Positions 1 through 9,867 are shown, counted from the stretch's first letter. The stretch is DNA of 64,000 nucleotides from Hyphomicrobiales bacterium (GCA_016185205.1 JACPOA010000112.1:1-64000), one strand, 5' to 3'. The notes: generated by a model not told the origin, from the letters alone. Made by a program: numbers and translations.

Positions 1-20
1 ACGCAGCAACCTTACGCCAT

Positions 21-64
21 GTGGGTTTGTGGACAACGCAAAGCGCGTTGCCCACAAGCCCCAC
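21..64. repeat. Inverted repeat (hairpin) at window edge
   Basis: Two imperfect arms of about 20 bases, GTGGG...CAACGC and GCGTTG...CCCAC, flank a five-base loop. It may be the terminator or REP-like element of a gene lying left of the window. I see no gene in bases 1-320, and nothing else recognisable there. Confidence 0.45.
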
Positions 65-320
65 AAGGCCAAAAACAGCACAAACAGAAGCGGACAAATG
101 ATGTGCTACCAAAACCGGACAACTTGATTAGCTACCGACATTCTATACAGACTCGCCCTGGGTATGAGGGCTAGCCTTATGATGCTGGACGTTTCGCGGC
201 TTCCCCATAGCCGCGGCGTTCCCCCCACTTGATCCAAACGTCCGGCAGGCCCCGGTTGTACGAGCGTCCGGGGTCTTTTCCCTTGAAGTGCAGGGTCCTG
301 GGATTGCTTGGAGGCTAGCC

Positions 321-1394
321 GTGTTAAGAAAACAATTTGCCGATCTGCAAAGCGCCTGTGCTTTCGCGGAAGCAATTGTGGCCACGGTGCGCGAGCCTCT
401 CGTGGTGCTCGACCAAGACTTGCGTGTTATTGCCGCAAGCCGTTCTTTCTACCGGACATTCAATGTCGATCCCGGCGAAACCGAAGGTCGGTTGCTGTAC
501 GAACTGGGCAATGGTGAATGGGATATTCCAAAGCTGCGTTCGCTTCTGGAAAAAATCTTGCCGGAGCACGGCGTGACGGCAGCCGGTGAGATAGAGGCCT
601 ACGAAGTCGAGCATGACTTTCCGGACATCGGGCAGCGCACGATGCTCTTGAATGCCCGCAAGGTGTTCTACGAGGCAGGCTCACGGACGAACATTCTGCT
701 GGGCATCGAGGATGTCACCGAAAAACGCATCCTGGAACGCGAAAAGGACGAGCTGCTGCGGCAGAAGGACGTGCTGCTCGATGAATTGCGGCACCGTGTC
801 GCCAACAGTCTGCAAATTATCGCCAGCATCATTATGATGAAAGCGCGGAAGGTGGAATCGGAAGAGACGCGTCGTCATCTGGAAGATGCTCACCAAAGAG
901 TCATGTCGGTTGCGGTCGTCCAGGAACACCTGCATGCCATTGCCCCCGGGGTGCTGGTCCAACTCGGGCCTTATCTTTCAAAGCTTTGCGAAGCCCTCGC
1001 GCACTCGATGATCGGCGACGATCGCTCAATTTCGCTGAAAGTGTGCGGCGAAGGCGGCAGCGCTACTTGCCGCGATGCCGAGAGTCTCGGATTGATCGTC
1101 ACCGAACTCGTCATCAATTGTCTAAAGCACGCATTCAACGACGACACGAAAGATGGACAGATCACCGTCGCGTTCGATGTTGCCGGAACCGACTGGAAGC
1201 TATCGATCGCCGACAACGGGATCGGAAAACCGGACGGCGTCTTTGCCCAGCCGAAAACCGGTCTCGGCACCGGCATCGTCAAGGCGCTGGCCAAGCAACT
1301 CGGTGCCCAGGTTGTCACTTCGAGTGGCCCGCAGGGAACCACCGTGACGGTCACGCATGCCACTTTTGCGGCGAATGAAATTCGCGCTGCGTAA
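321..1394 (+). CDS. PAS-containing sensor histidine kinase (HisKA_2 type)
   Basis: This is a cytoplasmic sensor kinase of about 357 residues without membrane segments. A PAS domain occupies roughly residues 10-130. A HisKA_2 dimerisation region follows, with the phospho-acceptor in ELRHRVANSLQ (His158 from the chosen start), then a HATPase domain with N box (ELVINCLKHAF, around 266), DNGIG (298-302) and GLGTGI (314-319). I chose GTG 321 because GGAGG lies 7 bases upstream; an in-frame GTG at 288 has no clear ribosome site. Kinases of this class in Rhizobiales often feed light, stress or general-stress pathways, but no response regulator is nearby, so its partner is unknown. Confidence 0.88.
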   Translation: MLRKQFADLQSACAFAEAIVATVREPLVVLDQDLRVIAASRSFYRTFNVDPGETEGRLLYELGNGEWDIPKLRSLLEKILPEHGVTAAGEIEAYEVEHDFPDIGQRTMLLNARKVFYEAGSRTNILLGIEDVTEKRILEREKDELLRQKDVLLDELRHRVANSLQIIASIIMMKARKVESEETRRHLEDAHQRVMSVAVVQEHLHAIAPGVLVQLGPYLSKLCEALAHSMIGDDRSISLKVCGEGGSATCRDAESLGLIVTELVINCLKHAFNDDTKDGQITVAFDVAGTDWKLSIADNGIGKPDGVFAQPKTGLGTGIVKALAKQLGAQVVTSSGPQGTTVTVTHATFAANEIRAA

Positions 1395-1479
1395 ATGGTG
1401 CGCGCAGAGGGCTAGTTATTCAGCCACAAATGAGTTCTACGTTGGCTATATGACCATAACAGCCGGTTTTGCCGGATCG

Positions 1480-2664
1480 ATGAGACGCGCGATCGGCCCG
1501 GTGGCGGGCGCCGCTTGCTTTCTGGCCCTGGTAGGCTGTGCAGGAGTCGCACGTGTTCCCTTCACGCCGCATGAACAGTCAGTCGCCGCCATTCCCGGCA
1601 TTTCGGGCGCTCGCTTGTGGGCGGATGACCCGACCATCGGGACGGGCCGGCGCGTCGTGTCTCCCCTGGCTTTGAAGCAACCAACCGTTCTGGCCCTATC
1701 GGGAGGAGGCGCCTATGCGGCATTCGGCGCCGGTCTTCTGAATGGATGGACCGCACGCGGCACGCGGCCGCAGTTCACAATTGTGACGGGAGCCAGTTCT
1801 GGCGCGCTCATCGCACCTTTCGCATTCCTGGGCGCGGGCCGGGACGAAACGCTCAGGAGCATCTTCACCAGTGGCGAGATGGAAAATTTGCTGCAATCCG
1901 ATGGGTTGATGGGGTTATTAGGTTCCGGCCTCTACAAGACAGCTCCGTTGCGAGAATTAATCGCGCGGCACGTCGACGCCAATTTGCTCGAAGCCATTGC
2001 GCTAGAGAATCGAGCGGGACGTCGCCTGTATGTCGTAACGACAAATATCGATGCGCAGCGTACCGCGATCTGGGACATGGGCAAGATCGCCGCGAGCGAC
2101 GATCCGGGGGCGTTGGAACTTTTCCGTAACATTCTGACCGCATCGGCGAGTATTCCCGGCTTATTTTCGCCTGTCCTCATTGACGTCGAAGGGGAGGGAC
2201 GGCGTTTCGCGGAAATGCATGTCGATGGCGGCGTGACGGCAAATGTACTCATTGTTCCCGAGGCCGTGCTCCTCTCGGGTACGCCGCTCTTTGCGCCCAA
2301 CGCGCGACCGAAAATCTACATCGTCATGAACGGCAAGCTTGCGCCGGAATTCAAAGTCGTAAAAGAATCGACTCTCCCAATCGTGACACGATCGTTTGAA
2401 ACATTAGTTCGCGCCAACACGCACAATACGCTGCTTGCCTCCTACCAATTTTCAAAAAGCCGAAACTGGGAATTCAACTTGGCCTCGATCGATCCCGACT
2501 ATCCGAAATCGGAATCCAGCGGATTCGACACCGCATATATGCGTCAATTGTTCGAACACGGTTATCAAAAGGGACAAAGCGGACAGCTCTGGCAGGCACC
2601 CCAGTTGGAACTTCAAGGTGCCGCCACGGCGCGTCCCAAGGTCGTGACGGCTGTCGCGCCGTAG
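1480..2664 (+). CDS. Patatin-like phospholipase, predicted lipoprotein
   Basis: This is a predicted lipid acyl hydrolase of the patatin family, anchored in the envelope. A short signal peptide ends in a lipobox (LVGC, Cys20 from this start). The oxyanion-hole glycines (SGGGAYAAFGAG, about 74-85), the nucleophile elbow GASSG (Ser106) and the DGG catalytic aspartate (Asp249) are all present, so the Ser-Asp dyad is intact. The start is uncertain: ATG 1450 gives ten extra residues and the frame is open to 1357, but 1480 gives the most typical lipoprotein leader. It follows the kinase by about 85 bases on the same strand. Substrate unknown. Confidence 0.85.
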   Translation: MRRAIGPVAGAACFLALVGCAGVARVPFTPHEQSVAAIPGISGARLWADDPTIGTGRRVVSPLALKQPTVLALSGGGAYAAFGAGLLNGWTARGTRPQFTIVTGASSGALIAPFAFLGAGRDETLRSIFTSGEMENLLQSDGLMGLLGSGLYKTAPLRELIARHVDANLLEAIALENRAGRRLYVVTTNIDAQRTAIWDMGKIAASDDPGALELFRNILTASASIPGLFSPVLIDVEGEGRRFAEMHVDGGVTANVLIVPEAVLLSGTPLFAPNARPKIYIVMNGKLAPEFKVVKESTLPIVTRSFETLVRANTHNTLLASYQFSKSRNWEFNLASIDPDYPKSESSGFDTAYMRQLFEHGYQKGQSGQLWQAPQLELQGAATARPKVVTAVAP

Positions 2665-2787
2665 CAGTGGACTACATGATGGCCATGGGTCGGTCACGCA
2701 CGCCACTTTTGTGGCGAAAGAAATCCGCGCTGCTTGAAAGGCTATGGCCGCATCGCCATTTATACCCAGCGAATACTGGAGGGCGAT

Positions 2788-3033
2788 ATGATCACCGAAA
2801 AACAGCAAAAGTCGCGGGCCTTTATCGAGGCCGCATGTGTGAAGGCCGCAAGCGCCGAAAATCTATGTCGGGAACTCAAGCACGTCAGAATTCGAAGATT
2901 GTTTCCCAACGGCATCGGGGCAAATTGGGAGCCGGCCGGATTCGAACCCGCGCTTTCGACGGTCGCCGAATGCATGGCGCAAAGAGCGATTGGCTCGGTT
3001 ATTGACAGTTATGCGCTGGCTGCCGGGGAATAG
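2788..3033 (+). CDS. Small hypothetical protein
   Basis: This is an 81-residue ORF preceded by GGAGGG seven bases before the ATG. The N-terminal half is charged and helical-looking; the C-terminal half contains NWEPAGFEPALS and reads like a folded alpha/beta segment rather than random sequence. No signal peptide or membrane segment is visible, and I do not recognise the family. It is the only candidate gene in the 420 bases between the patatin gene and the DUF815 gene. Confidence 0.5.
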   Translation: MITEKQQKSRAFIEAACVKAASAENLCRELKHVRIRRLFPNGIGANWEPAGFEPALSTVAECMAQRAIGSVIDSYALAAGE

Positions 3034-3084
3034 CGAGGCAACTGGCAAGTCAGGTTTTGATTTGAGCCCCGCTCAACAAGCCGC

Positions 3085-4002
3085 CTAATCCTTCAACGTT
3101 ACGCCCAAGCGTCCCGCCAGATCCTGCACGAACTGCCAGGCCACGCGGCCGGAACGCGAGCCGCGCGTCGTCGACCATTCCAAAGCTTCGCGATGCAGGG
3201 CGTCGCCGCGCATCGGAATCTTGTAGTGTGCGACATAGCTCTCGACCATCGCCAGATATTCATCCTGGCTGCAGCGATGGAAGCCGAGCCAAAGTCCGAA
3301 GCGGTCGGACAGCGACACTTTCTCTTCCACCGTCTCGCCCGGATTGATCGCGGTCGAACGCTCGTTCTCCATCATGTCGCGCGACATCAGATGGCGGCGG
3401 TTCGAGGTGGCGTAGAAGATCACATTGTCGGGCCGGCCCTCGATGCCGCCTTCCAGCAGCGCCTTGAGCGACTTGTAGGTGGTGTCCTCGGCATCGAACG
3501 ACAGATCGTCGCAGAACACGATGAAGCGATAGGATGAGCCGCGGGTGAGCGCCATCAGATCGGGCAGGCTCTCGATATCCTCGCGGTGAATCTCAATCAG
3601 CTTGAGCGGCAGGCTTTTGGCTTGGCGCGCGAACTCGGCATTGACCGCCGCATGCGAGGCCTTCACCAGCGACGACTTGCCCATGCCGCGAGCGCCCCAC
3701 AGCAGCGCATTATTGGCCGGCAGTCCTTTGGCGAAGCGCTCGGTGTTTTCCACCAGCACGTCGCGCACGCGATCGATACCCTTGAGCAGCGACATCTCGA
3801 CGCGGTTGACGCGCGGCACCGGCGCCAGCCGTCCGTCCGGATGCCAGATGAACGCGTCGGCGAGCTTGAGATCGGGCAGGGTGGCCCGCCGCGGCGCCAG
3901 CCGTTCGAGCGCGCCGGCGATGCGCTCGAGAACGTCGGTTTGACCGGCGGCTTTCGGCTTGCCCTTACTGGCGCTTCGCGATTTCGACTTGGACTTTGCC
4001 AT
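3085..4002 (-). CDS. DUF815 family AAA-type ATPase
   Basis: The predicted soluble ATPase has 305 residues with a lysine/serine-rich N-terminal tail. The Walker A motif is GARGMGKS (103-110), and a Walker B-like FIVFCDDLSFD lies around 190. The family is widespread in proteobacteria and is annotated only as an ATP-binding protein; its cellular role is not established. It is transcribed away from yajC, with which it shares a 214-base intergenic region. The ATG start gives a normal full-length family member. Confidence 0.87.
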   Translation of the reverse strand: MAKSKSKSRSASKGKPKAAGQTDVLERIAGALERLAPRRATLPDLKLADAFIWHPDGRLAPVPRVNRVEMSLLKGIDRVRDVLVENTERFAKGLPANNALLWGARGMGKSSLVKASHAAVNAEFARQAKSLPLKLIEIHREDIESLPDLMALTRGSSYRFIVFCDDLSFDAEDTTYKSLKALLEGGIEGRPDNVIFYATSNRRHLMSRDMMENERSTAINPGETVEEKVSLSDRFGLWLGFHRCSQDEYLAMVESYVAHYKIPMRGDALHREALEWSTTRGSRSGRVAWQFVQDLAGRLGVTLKD

Positions 4003-4216
4003 GGGGTGCTGTTTCCGGAAATTGCGCTGCTCTTAGCGGGCAGGCGTCGCCCCTGCAAGCCGGCGGGAGCGAAAATGCCCGAATCCGGCCGGTTTTGGCG
4101 GGTCGCGCGGCGTTGCAATTAGGGCCGTGGCCGTTATAGTCCGCGCGAAATTCAAGCGCGGATGGCGGGTCGAGGGGCCCGGCCATGCGCCCTCAAAACA
4201 AGGCAAGGAAGCTTCG

Positions 4217-4570
4217 ATGTTCATTTCGCCTGCATTTGCGCAAGGGTCGTTGTTTGGCGGGGCCGGCGGCGACGGCGGCATGCTGATGTCGCTGCTGCCG
4301 TTCGTGCTGATTTTCGTCATCATGTACTTCCTGATCCTGCGTCCGCAGCAGAAGCGGGTGAAGGCGCACAACGAAATGGTCAAGAACGTGCGGCGGGGCG
4401 ACACCGTCGTCACCAATGGCGGGCTCATCGGTAAGGTCACCAAGGTGATCGACGACGACCAGATCGAAATCGAGATTGCGGACGACGTGCGCATTCGCCA
4501 GATGCGGCAGATGATCGCCGACGTGCGCGCCAAGGGGGAACCGGTGAAGGACGAAGCCGCGTCCGGCTGA
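4217..4570 (+). CDS. yajC: Preprotein translocase subunit YajC
   Basis: YajC is the small single-pass partner of the SecDF complex, which assists Sec export and membrane protein insertion. The 117-residue protein has one N-terminal membrane helix (about residues 20-42), followed by LRPQQKRVKAHNEM, the conserved segment after the helix. ATG 4217 is chosen over upstream in-frame starts because AAGGAAG precedes it and the length then matches the family. It is first in a yajC-secD-secF cluster; secD begins 57 bases later. Confidence 0.95.
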   Translation: MFISPAFAQGSLFGGAGGDGGMLMSLLPFVLIFVIMYFLILRPQQKRVKAHNEMVKNVRRGDTVVTNGGLIGKVTKVIDDDQIEIEIADDVRIRQMRQMIADVRAKGEPVKDEAASG

Positions 4571-4627
4571 CCGCCCGCGGCGAAAAGTTTTCCAACCCAG
4601 GTTTTCGGTTACTCAAGTCGGGACGTC

Positions 4628-6229
4628 ATGCTCTATTTCACGCGGTGGAAGGCGACGGCGATTGTGCTCACGGCATTCGTCGTCTGCCTGTTCGCCGTGC
4701 CCAATTTCCTGCCCGAGAAGATGGTGCAGAGCTGGCCGAAATGGGCGCAGCGGCACGTCGTGCTCGGCCTCGACCTGCAGGGCGGCTCGCATATCCTGCT
4801 CGAGGTCGACAGCAACGCGGTACGCAAGGAAAAACTGGAAGTGACGCGCGACGACGTGCGCCGCGTGCTGCGCGATGCGCGTGTCGGCTATACCGGGTTG
4901 GTGGTGCGCGGAAACAGCGTCGAAGTCCGCATCCGCGAGAACAGCAGTTTCGATACCGCGCTCGCCAAATTGCGCGAGCTGTCGCAGCCGCTCGGCGGCC
5001 TTCTCAGCACCACCGGCCAGCGCAGCATCGATGTCACCACGGAAGCCGGCAATCTGGTCCGCCTCACGGTAACCGACCAGGCTATCGTGGAACGCATAAG
5101 GCAATCGGTCGAGCAGTCGATCCAGATCATCGAACGGCGCGTGAACGAGCTCGGCACCGTCGAGCCGCTGATCCAGCGCCAGGGCATCGACCGCATCCTG
5201 GTTCAGGTGCCGGGCCTGCAAGATCCGACCCGACTGAAGGAACTGCTCGGTAAAACCGCCAAGCTCGATTTCCGCATGGTCGATACCTCGATCTCCGCGG
5301 AACAGGCGTTGCAGGGCCGCGTGCCACCGGACTCTGAAATCCTGTACAGTTCCAGCCAGCCCAAGACCCCCAATCTGGTCGAAAAGCGGGTGCTGGTGTC
5401 GGGCGGCGACCTGACCGACGCGCAACCCGGCTTTGACCAGCGCACCAGCGAGCCGATCGTCTCGTTCCGCTTCAACACCAGCGGCGCGCGCAAATTCGCG
5501 CAAACGACGCAGGAAAATGTCGGCAAACCCTTCGCGATCGTTTTGGACAATGAAGTGATTTCCGCCCCCGTGATCCGCGAGCCGATCCTCGGCGGATCCG
5601 GGCAGATTTCCGGCAGCTTCACCGTGCAGAGCGCCAACGACCTCGCCATCCTGCTGCGCGCCGGCGCGCTGCCGGCGCCGCTCACCATCATCGAGGAGCG
5701 CACGGTCGGTCCCGGCCTCGGTGCCGACTCGATCGCCAAGGGCAAGATATCGTCCTATGTCGGCGCGACCATGGTGATCGTGTTCATGCTGGCGACCTAC
5801 GGGCTGTTCGGCCTGTTCGCCAATATCGCGGTCGCGATCAACGTCGCCATGATCTTCGGCGTGCTGTCGCTGCTCAATGCCACGCTGACGCTGCCGGGCA
5901 TCGCCGGCATCGTGCTCACCGTCGGCATCGCGGTCGATAGCAACGTGCTGATCTACGAGCGCATCCGCGAGGAGGTGCGCGGCGGCCGCACGCCGATCAA
6001 CGCGATCGATGCCGGATTCACCCAGGCGCTGCGCACGATTCTCGATTCCAACATCACCACCTTCATCGCCGCCGCGGTGCTGTTCTATATCGGCACCGGC
6101 CCGGTGCGCGGCTTTGCCGTCACGCTCGGCATCGGCATCATCACCACCGTATTCACCGCCTTCACCGTGACGCGACTGATCGTCGCCACCTGGGTGTGGT
6201 GGTGGCGTCCGCAACGCGTGCCGATTTAG
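4628..6229 (+). CDS. secD: Protein translocase subunit SecD
   Basis: SecD uses the proton motive force to help pull secreted proteins through SecYEG at the inner membrane. The 533-residue protein has an N-terminal helix, the conserved LGLDLQGG motif at the start of the periplasmic part, the large P1 periplasmic region, and five C-terminal helices including the family segment GIAVDSNVLIYERIREE. Length is typical for alphaproteobacteria. It lies between yajC and secF, only 9 bases from secF, so co-transcription is likely. Confidence 0.97.
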   Translation: MLYFTRWKATAIVLTAFVVCLFAVPNFLPEKMVQSWPKWAQRHVVLGLDLQGGSHILLEVDSNAVRKEKLEVTRDDVRRVLRDARVGYTGLVVRGNSVEVRIRENSSFDTALAKLRELSQPLGGLLSTTGQRSIDVTTEAGNLVRLTVTDQAIVERIRQSVEQSIQIIERRVNELGTVEPLIQRQGIDRILVQVPGLQDPTRLKELLGKTAKLDFRMVDTSISAEQALQGRVPPDSEILYSSSQPKTPNLVEKRVLVSGGDLTDAQPGFDQRTSEPIVSFRFNTSGARKFAQTTQENVGKPFAIVLDNEVISAPVIREPILGGSGQISGSFTVQSANDLAILLRAGALPAPLTIIEERTVGPGLGADSIAKGKISSYVGATMVIVFMLATYGLFGLFANIAVAINVAMIFGVLSLLNATLTLPGIAGIVLTVGIAVDSNVLIYERIREEVRGGRTPINAIDAGFTQALRTILDSNITTFIAAAVLFYIGTGPVRGFAVTLGIGIITTVFTAFTVTRLIVATWVWWWRPQRVPI

Positions 6230-6238
6230 GGGAAAATT

Positions 6239-7183
6239 ATGCGCCTGCTTCGCATCGTCCCCGACGACACCAAATTCGATTTCATGCGCTTCCGGCGCAT
6301 CAGCTTTCCCTTGTCGGCGCTGCTGTCGATTCTGGCGATCTCGCTCTACTTCTTCCACGGGCTGAATTTCGGCATCGACTTCCGCGGCGGCATGCTGATC
6401 GAGGTGCAGTCGAAATCCGGGGCGGCCGACCTCGCCAAGATGCGCGCCACGCTCAGCACGCTGGGCTTGGGCGAGGTGCAACTGCAGCAGTTCGGCGCGC
6501 CGAACGACGTGCTGATCCGCATTGCCGAGCAGCCGGGCGGCGAGCTTGCCCAGCAGCAGGCGGTCGCCAAAGTGCGCGGCGCGCTCGGCACCGAGGTGGA
6601 GTACCGCCGCGTCGAGGTGGTGGGCCCGCGCGTGTCCGGCGAGCTGTTGTCCTACGGCGTGGTCGGGCTGGGCCTGGCGATCCTCTGCATCCTGGTCTAC
6701 CTGTGGTTCCGCTTCGAATGGCAGTTCGCGCTCGGCGCAATGATCGCCAACGTGCACGATATCGTGCTGACCATCGGCTTCATGTCGATCACGCAGATCG
6801 ACTTCGACCTCACCAGCATCGCGGCGCTGCTCACCATTCTCGGCTATTCGCTCAACGATACGGTCGTCATCTACGACCGTATCCGCGAGATGCTGCGCCG
6901 CTATAAGAAGATGCCGATGCCGGACCTGCTCAACGGCTCGGTCAACCAGACGCTGTCGCGCTCGGTCATCACCCACGTCACCGTCAGCCTGGCGCTGCTG
7001 GCGCTGCTGCTGTTTGGCGGGCAGGCGATCCACAGCTTCACGGCCACCATGATGTTCGGCGTGGTGCTGGTCGGCACCTATACCTCGGTGTTCATCGCTT
7101 CGCCGATCCTGATTTATCTCGGCGTCGGCCGCGGCAGCGACGCGCTCAGCAAGCCCGCCGAGACGGCCAAGAGCCGGCCTTGA
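6239..7183 (+). CDS. secF: Protein translocase subunit SecF
   Basis: SecF is the partner of SecD in proton-driven protein export. The 314-residue protein has the N-terminal helix, the LNFGIDFRGG motif, and the C-terminal membrane bundle with NDTVVIYDRIRE, the SecF counterpart of the SecD proton-channel segment. The stop codon is followed within three bases by the ATG of the next gene, indicating a tight operon with the Mth938-domain gene. Confidence 0.97.
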   Translation: MRLLRIVPDDTKFDFMRFRRISFPLSALLSILAISLYFFHGLNFGIDFRGGMLIEVQSKSGAADLAKMRATLSTLGLGEVQLQQFGAPNDVLIRIAEQPGGELAQQQAVAKVRGALGTEVEYRRVEVVGPRVSGELLSYGVVGLGLAILCILVYLWFRFEWQFALGAMIANVHDIVLTIGFMSITQIDFDLTSIAALLTILGYSLNDTVVIYDRIREMLRRYKKMPMPDLLNGSVNQTLSRSVITHVTVSLALLALLLFGGQAIHSFTATMMFGVVLVGTYTSVFIASPILIYLGVGRGSDALSKPAETAKSRP

Positions 7184-7185
7184 CG

Positions 7186-7575
7186 ATGGCCGACGGGCCG
7201 GGGGCCGATGGTCGACATCTGCCGCGAGCGGCGCTCATCGATGCCTATGGCAATGGCGGTTTCCGCTTTGGCGACATGTCGCACCGCGGCTCGCTGCTGT
7301 GCCTGCCGGACGGCGTCTGGGCCTGGCCGGTCAAGGATGCGGCCGAGATCAGCGCGGCGGCGCTGGAGCTGGTCTTTGCGCGTGGCGAGCAACTCGACGT
7401 TTTCCTGATCGGCGCCGGGCGCGATCCTTGGCCGATCCCGGAACGGTTGCGGGCCCGCTTCCGCGCCTTGGGTGTTTCGGTGGATGCCATGGCGACCGGA
7501 CCGGCGGTGCGCACCTACAACATATTGCTGGCGGAAAACCGCCGCGTCGGCGCCGGCCTGATCGCGGTCGAGTAG
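7186..7575 (+). CDS. Mth938-domain (DUF498) protein, NDUFAF3-like
   Basis: This 129-residue soluble protein has the Mth938/DUF498 fold signature: an N-terminal GNGGFRFGD strand-turn and a central segment ending in FLIGAGRDPWP, then MATGPAVRTYNILLAE. The eukaryotic member NDUFAF3 is a mitochondrial complex I assembly factor, and the bacterial homologue is known to sit beside SecDF genes. The exact bacterial role is unproven; assistance in membrane-complex assembly is an inference. TTG 7180 would overlap secF by four bases and is an alternative start. Confidence 0.85.
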   Translation: MADGPGADGRHLPRAALIDAYGNGGFRFGDMSHRGSLLCLPDGVWAWPVKDAAEISAAALELVFARGEQLDVFLIGAGRDPWPIPERLRARFRALGVSVDAMATGPAVRTYNILLAENRRVGAGLIAVE

Positions 7576-7596
7576 TCTCTCAGCTAGACTGTGCCG

Positions 7597-8448
7597 ATGC
7601 AGGCCAATTTCGACCATTGCGCCGCGCTGGTGCGCGAAGCCGACCGGGATCGTTTCCTGGCGACGCTGTTCGCGCCGGCCGACCGTCGCGATGCGCTGTT
7701 TGCGCTCTATGCCTTCAACGCGGAGATCGCGCGCGTGCGCGAGGTGGCGCGCGAGCCGCTGCCGGGCGAAATCCGCCTGCAATGGTGGCGCGAGGTGCTG
7801 GCCGGCGAACGCGACGGCGAGGCGGCTGCGCACCCGGTGGCGGCGGCGCTGCGCGAGACGCTTGCGCGCTACGGCTTCGTCGCAGCTCCGCTGCTGGAAC
7901 TGATCGAGGCGCGAACATTCGATCTGTACGATGAGCCGATGGCGAGCATCGCCGATCTGGAACTGTACGGCATCCGCACGCAGTCGCCAGTGTTCGCCAT
8001 GGCCTCAGGAATTCTCGGCGGGGGCAAGTCGCCGCCGGAATTATTCACGCTCGGTGCCGGTGTGGCGTACACGATTAGTGTGATACTGAGCCAGCTTGGA
8101 CGGCATGCTTCGAGACGGCAGCTTTATATGCCGGTCGAAGTGCTGGACCGGCATCAAGTCGTCACCGACGATGTTTTCGCTGGGCGGGCGAGCGAGCCGT
8201 TGCTCGCGGCACTTGGCGAGATGCGCGGGCTGGCGCGTGCGCATCTGGCGGCGGCGCAGGCCAAGCTGACTTCCGCGCCGCCGGAAATCCTCCCGGCATT
8301 TCTGCCGGTCGCGCTGGTCGGTCCGCTGCTGCGGCGCATGGAGCGGGTGGGCTATGCGCCGTTGCAATTCGAGCCGGCCGCGCCCTGGCGCCGGCAATGG
8401 ACGCTGTGGCGGGCGGCGCGCGACCCCAGCCGCATTTTCCGCGCGTGA
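7597..8448 (+). CDS. Squalene/phytoene synthase-fold protein, NDUFAF6-like
   Basis: The 283-residue protein has the squalene/phytoene synthase fold. The first aspartate-rich motif is replaced (AFNAEIARVRE), so prenyl-diphosphate chemistry is doubtful. This pattern is like the complex I assembly factor NDUFAF6 rather than a carotenoid or hopanoid synthase. It lies 21 bases after the NDUFAF3-like gene and probably shares its operon. GTG 7591 is an alternative start. The gene converges on trmFO with only three bases between them. Confidence 0.8.
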   Translation: MQANFDHCAALVREADRDRFLATLFAPADRRDALFALYAFNAEIARVREVAREPLPGEIRLQWWREVLAGERDGEAAAHPVAAALRETLARYGFVAAPLLELIEARTFDLYDEPMASIADLELYGIRTQSPVFAMASGILGGGKSPPELFTLGAGVAYTISVILSQLGRHASRRQLYMPVEVLDRHQVVTDDVFAGRASEPLLAALGEMRGLARAHLAAAQAKLTSAPPEILPAFLPVALVGPLLRRMERVGYAPLQFEPAAPWRRQWTLWRAARDPSRIFRA

Positions 8449-8451
8449 TAT

Positions 8452-9867
8452 TTATTCCGCCGCGGCCGCCGTTTCACCACCGATCCAGCGCGCCAGATCG
8501 TCCAGCGCGCGCTGGCTGAGCGCGCTTTTGCGCGCCAAGTTCTTGGCCGAGCCGCGGCCGAACTTGCGGCCGTCGCGGTCGTAGGCGGCGGGCTCCGGCA
8601 CGGGCGGGAACAGGCCGAAATTGACATTCATCGGCTGGAACGACGATGGCCCGGCATCGATGGTCTCGATATGGCCGCCGGTGATGTGCGCGAGCAGCGC
8701 GCCGTGCGCGGTCGTCGGCGGCGGCGCGAGCAACGTCTCGCCACGGCGCTCGGCGGCAGCAAAACGGCCGGCGATGAGGCCGACGGCGGCGGATTCCACA
8801 TAGCCTTCGCAGCCGGTGATCTGGCCGGCGAAACGCCAGCGCGGATTGGCCTTGAGCCGTAGCGTGTCGTCGAGCAGCTTGGGCGAATTGAGGAAGGTGT
8901 TGCGGTGCAGGCCGCCGAGCCGGGCGAATTCGGCATTCTGCAGTCCGGGAATGCCGCGGAAGATGCGCACCTGCTCGCCGTGTTTCAATTTGGTCTGGAA
9001 GCCGACCATGTTGAACAGCGTGCCGAGCTTGTTGTCCTGGCGCAGCTGCACCACCGCATAGGGCTTCACATCGGGGCGGCGCGGATTGGTGAGGCCGAAC
9101 GGTTTCATCGGTCCATGCCGCAGCGTCTCGCGCCCGCGCTCCGCCATCACCTCGATCGGCAGGCAACCGTCGAAATAGGGCGTGCTGGCTTCCCAGTCGT
9201 GAAACACCGTCTTGTCGCCGGCGAGCAGCGCGTCGATGAAGGCGTCATACTGTTCGCGCGACAGCGGGCAGTTGATGTAGTCGGCGCCGGAGCCGCCGGA
9301 GCCGACCTTGTCGTAGCGCGACTGGAACCAGGCCTGATCGAGATCAATCGAGTCACAGTGGACGATTGGCGCGATGGCGTCGAAAAAGGCGAGCGCATCC
9401 TCCGCCGTGAGTGAGCGGATCGTGGCGGCGAGGTCCGGCGAGGTCAGCGGCCCGGTCGCGATGATGACGCTGTCCCAGTCGTCCGGCGGCAGCGAGACCT
9501 CGGCTCGCTCAAGTTTGACGAGCGGATGGGCCGCCAGCGCCGCCGACACGGCGGCGGAAAATCCATTGCGATCGACCGCCAGCGCGCCGCCCGCCGGCAC
9601 TTGGTTGGCGTCGGCCGCGCGCATCACCAGCGAGCCGAGCCTGCGCATTTCCTCATGCAGCAGGCCGACCGCATTGTGGTCCTTGTCGTCGGAGCGGAAC
9701 GAGTTCGAGCAGACCAGTTCGGCCAAGCCGTCGGTCTTGTGCACCGGCGTGGCGCGCAGCGGCCGCATCTCGTGCAGCACCACTGGCACGCTGGCCTGGG
9801 CGAGCTGCCAGGCAGCCTCGGAACCGGCGAGGCCGCCGCCGATGACGTGAACGGTTTTCAGGGTCAT
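8452..9867 (-). CDS. trmFO: TrmFO, folate/FAD-dependent tRNA U54 methyltransferase
   Basis: TrmFO uses methylenetetrahydrofolate and FADH2 to methylate uridine 54 in the T-loop of tRNA, making ribothymidine. The 471-residue protein starts with an FAD-binding Rossmann motif ([17 protein letters not shown]) and contains the family-specific CSNSFRSDD segment near residue 54 and a second [13 protein letters not shown] block near the C terminus. Length is normal. It stands alone on the minus strand with a palindromic repeat just upstream. Confidence 0.95.
   Translation of the reverse strand: MTLKTVHVIGGGLAGSEAAWQLAQASVPVVLHEMRPLRATPVHKTDGLAELVCSNSFRSDDKDHNAVGLLHEEMRRLGSLVMRAADANQVPAGGALAVDRNGFSAAVSAALAAHPLVKLERAEVSLPPDDWDSVIIATGPLTSPDLAATIRSLTAEDALAFFDAIAPIVHCDSIDLDQAWFQSRYDKVGSGGSGADYINCPLSREQYDAFIDALLAGDKTVFHDWEASTPYFDGCLPIEVMAERGRETLRHGPMKPFGLTNPRRPDVKPYAVVQLRQDNKLGTLFNMVGFQTKLKHGEQVRIFRGIPGLQNAEFARLGGLHRNTFLNSPKLLDDTLRLKANPRWRFAGQITGCEGYVESAAVGLIAGRFAAAERRGETLLAPPPTTAHGALLAHITGGHIETIDAGPSSFQPMNVNFGLFPPVPEPAAYDRDGRKFGRGSAKNLARKSALSQRALDDLARWIGGETAAAAE

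Noticed and set aside
2925-2960. GGATTCGAACCC near 2940, which looks like a minus-strand tRNA T-arm
   Set aside because: No matching acceptor stem, D arm or anticodon arm could be drawn around it; the same bases fit the small ORF (EPAGFEPAL).
4613-7033. An 806-codon open frame on the minus strand over secD-secF
   Set aside because: It is antisense to highly conserved secD and secF, rich in His, Arg, Asp and Gln from GC-rich codon shadows, and has no recognisable domain.
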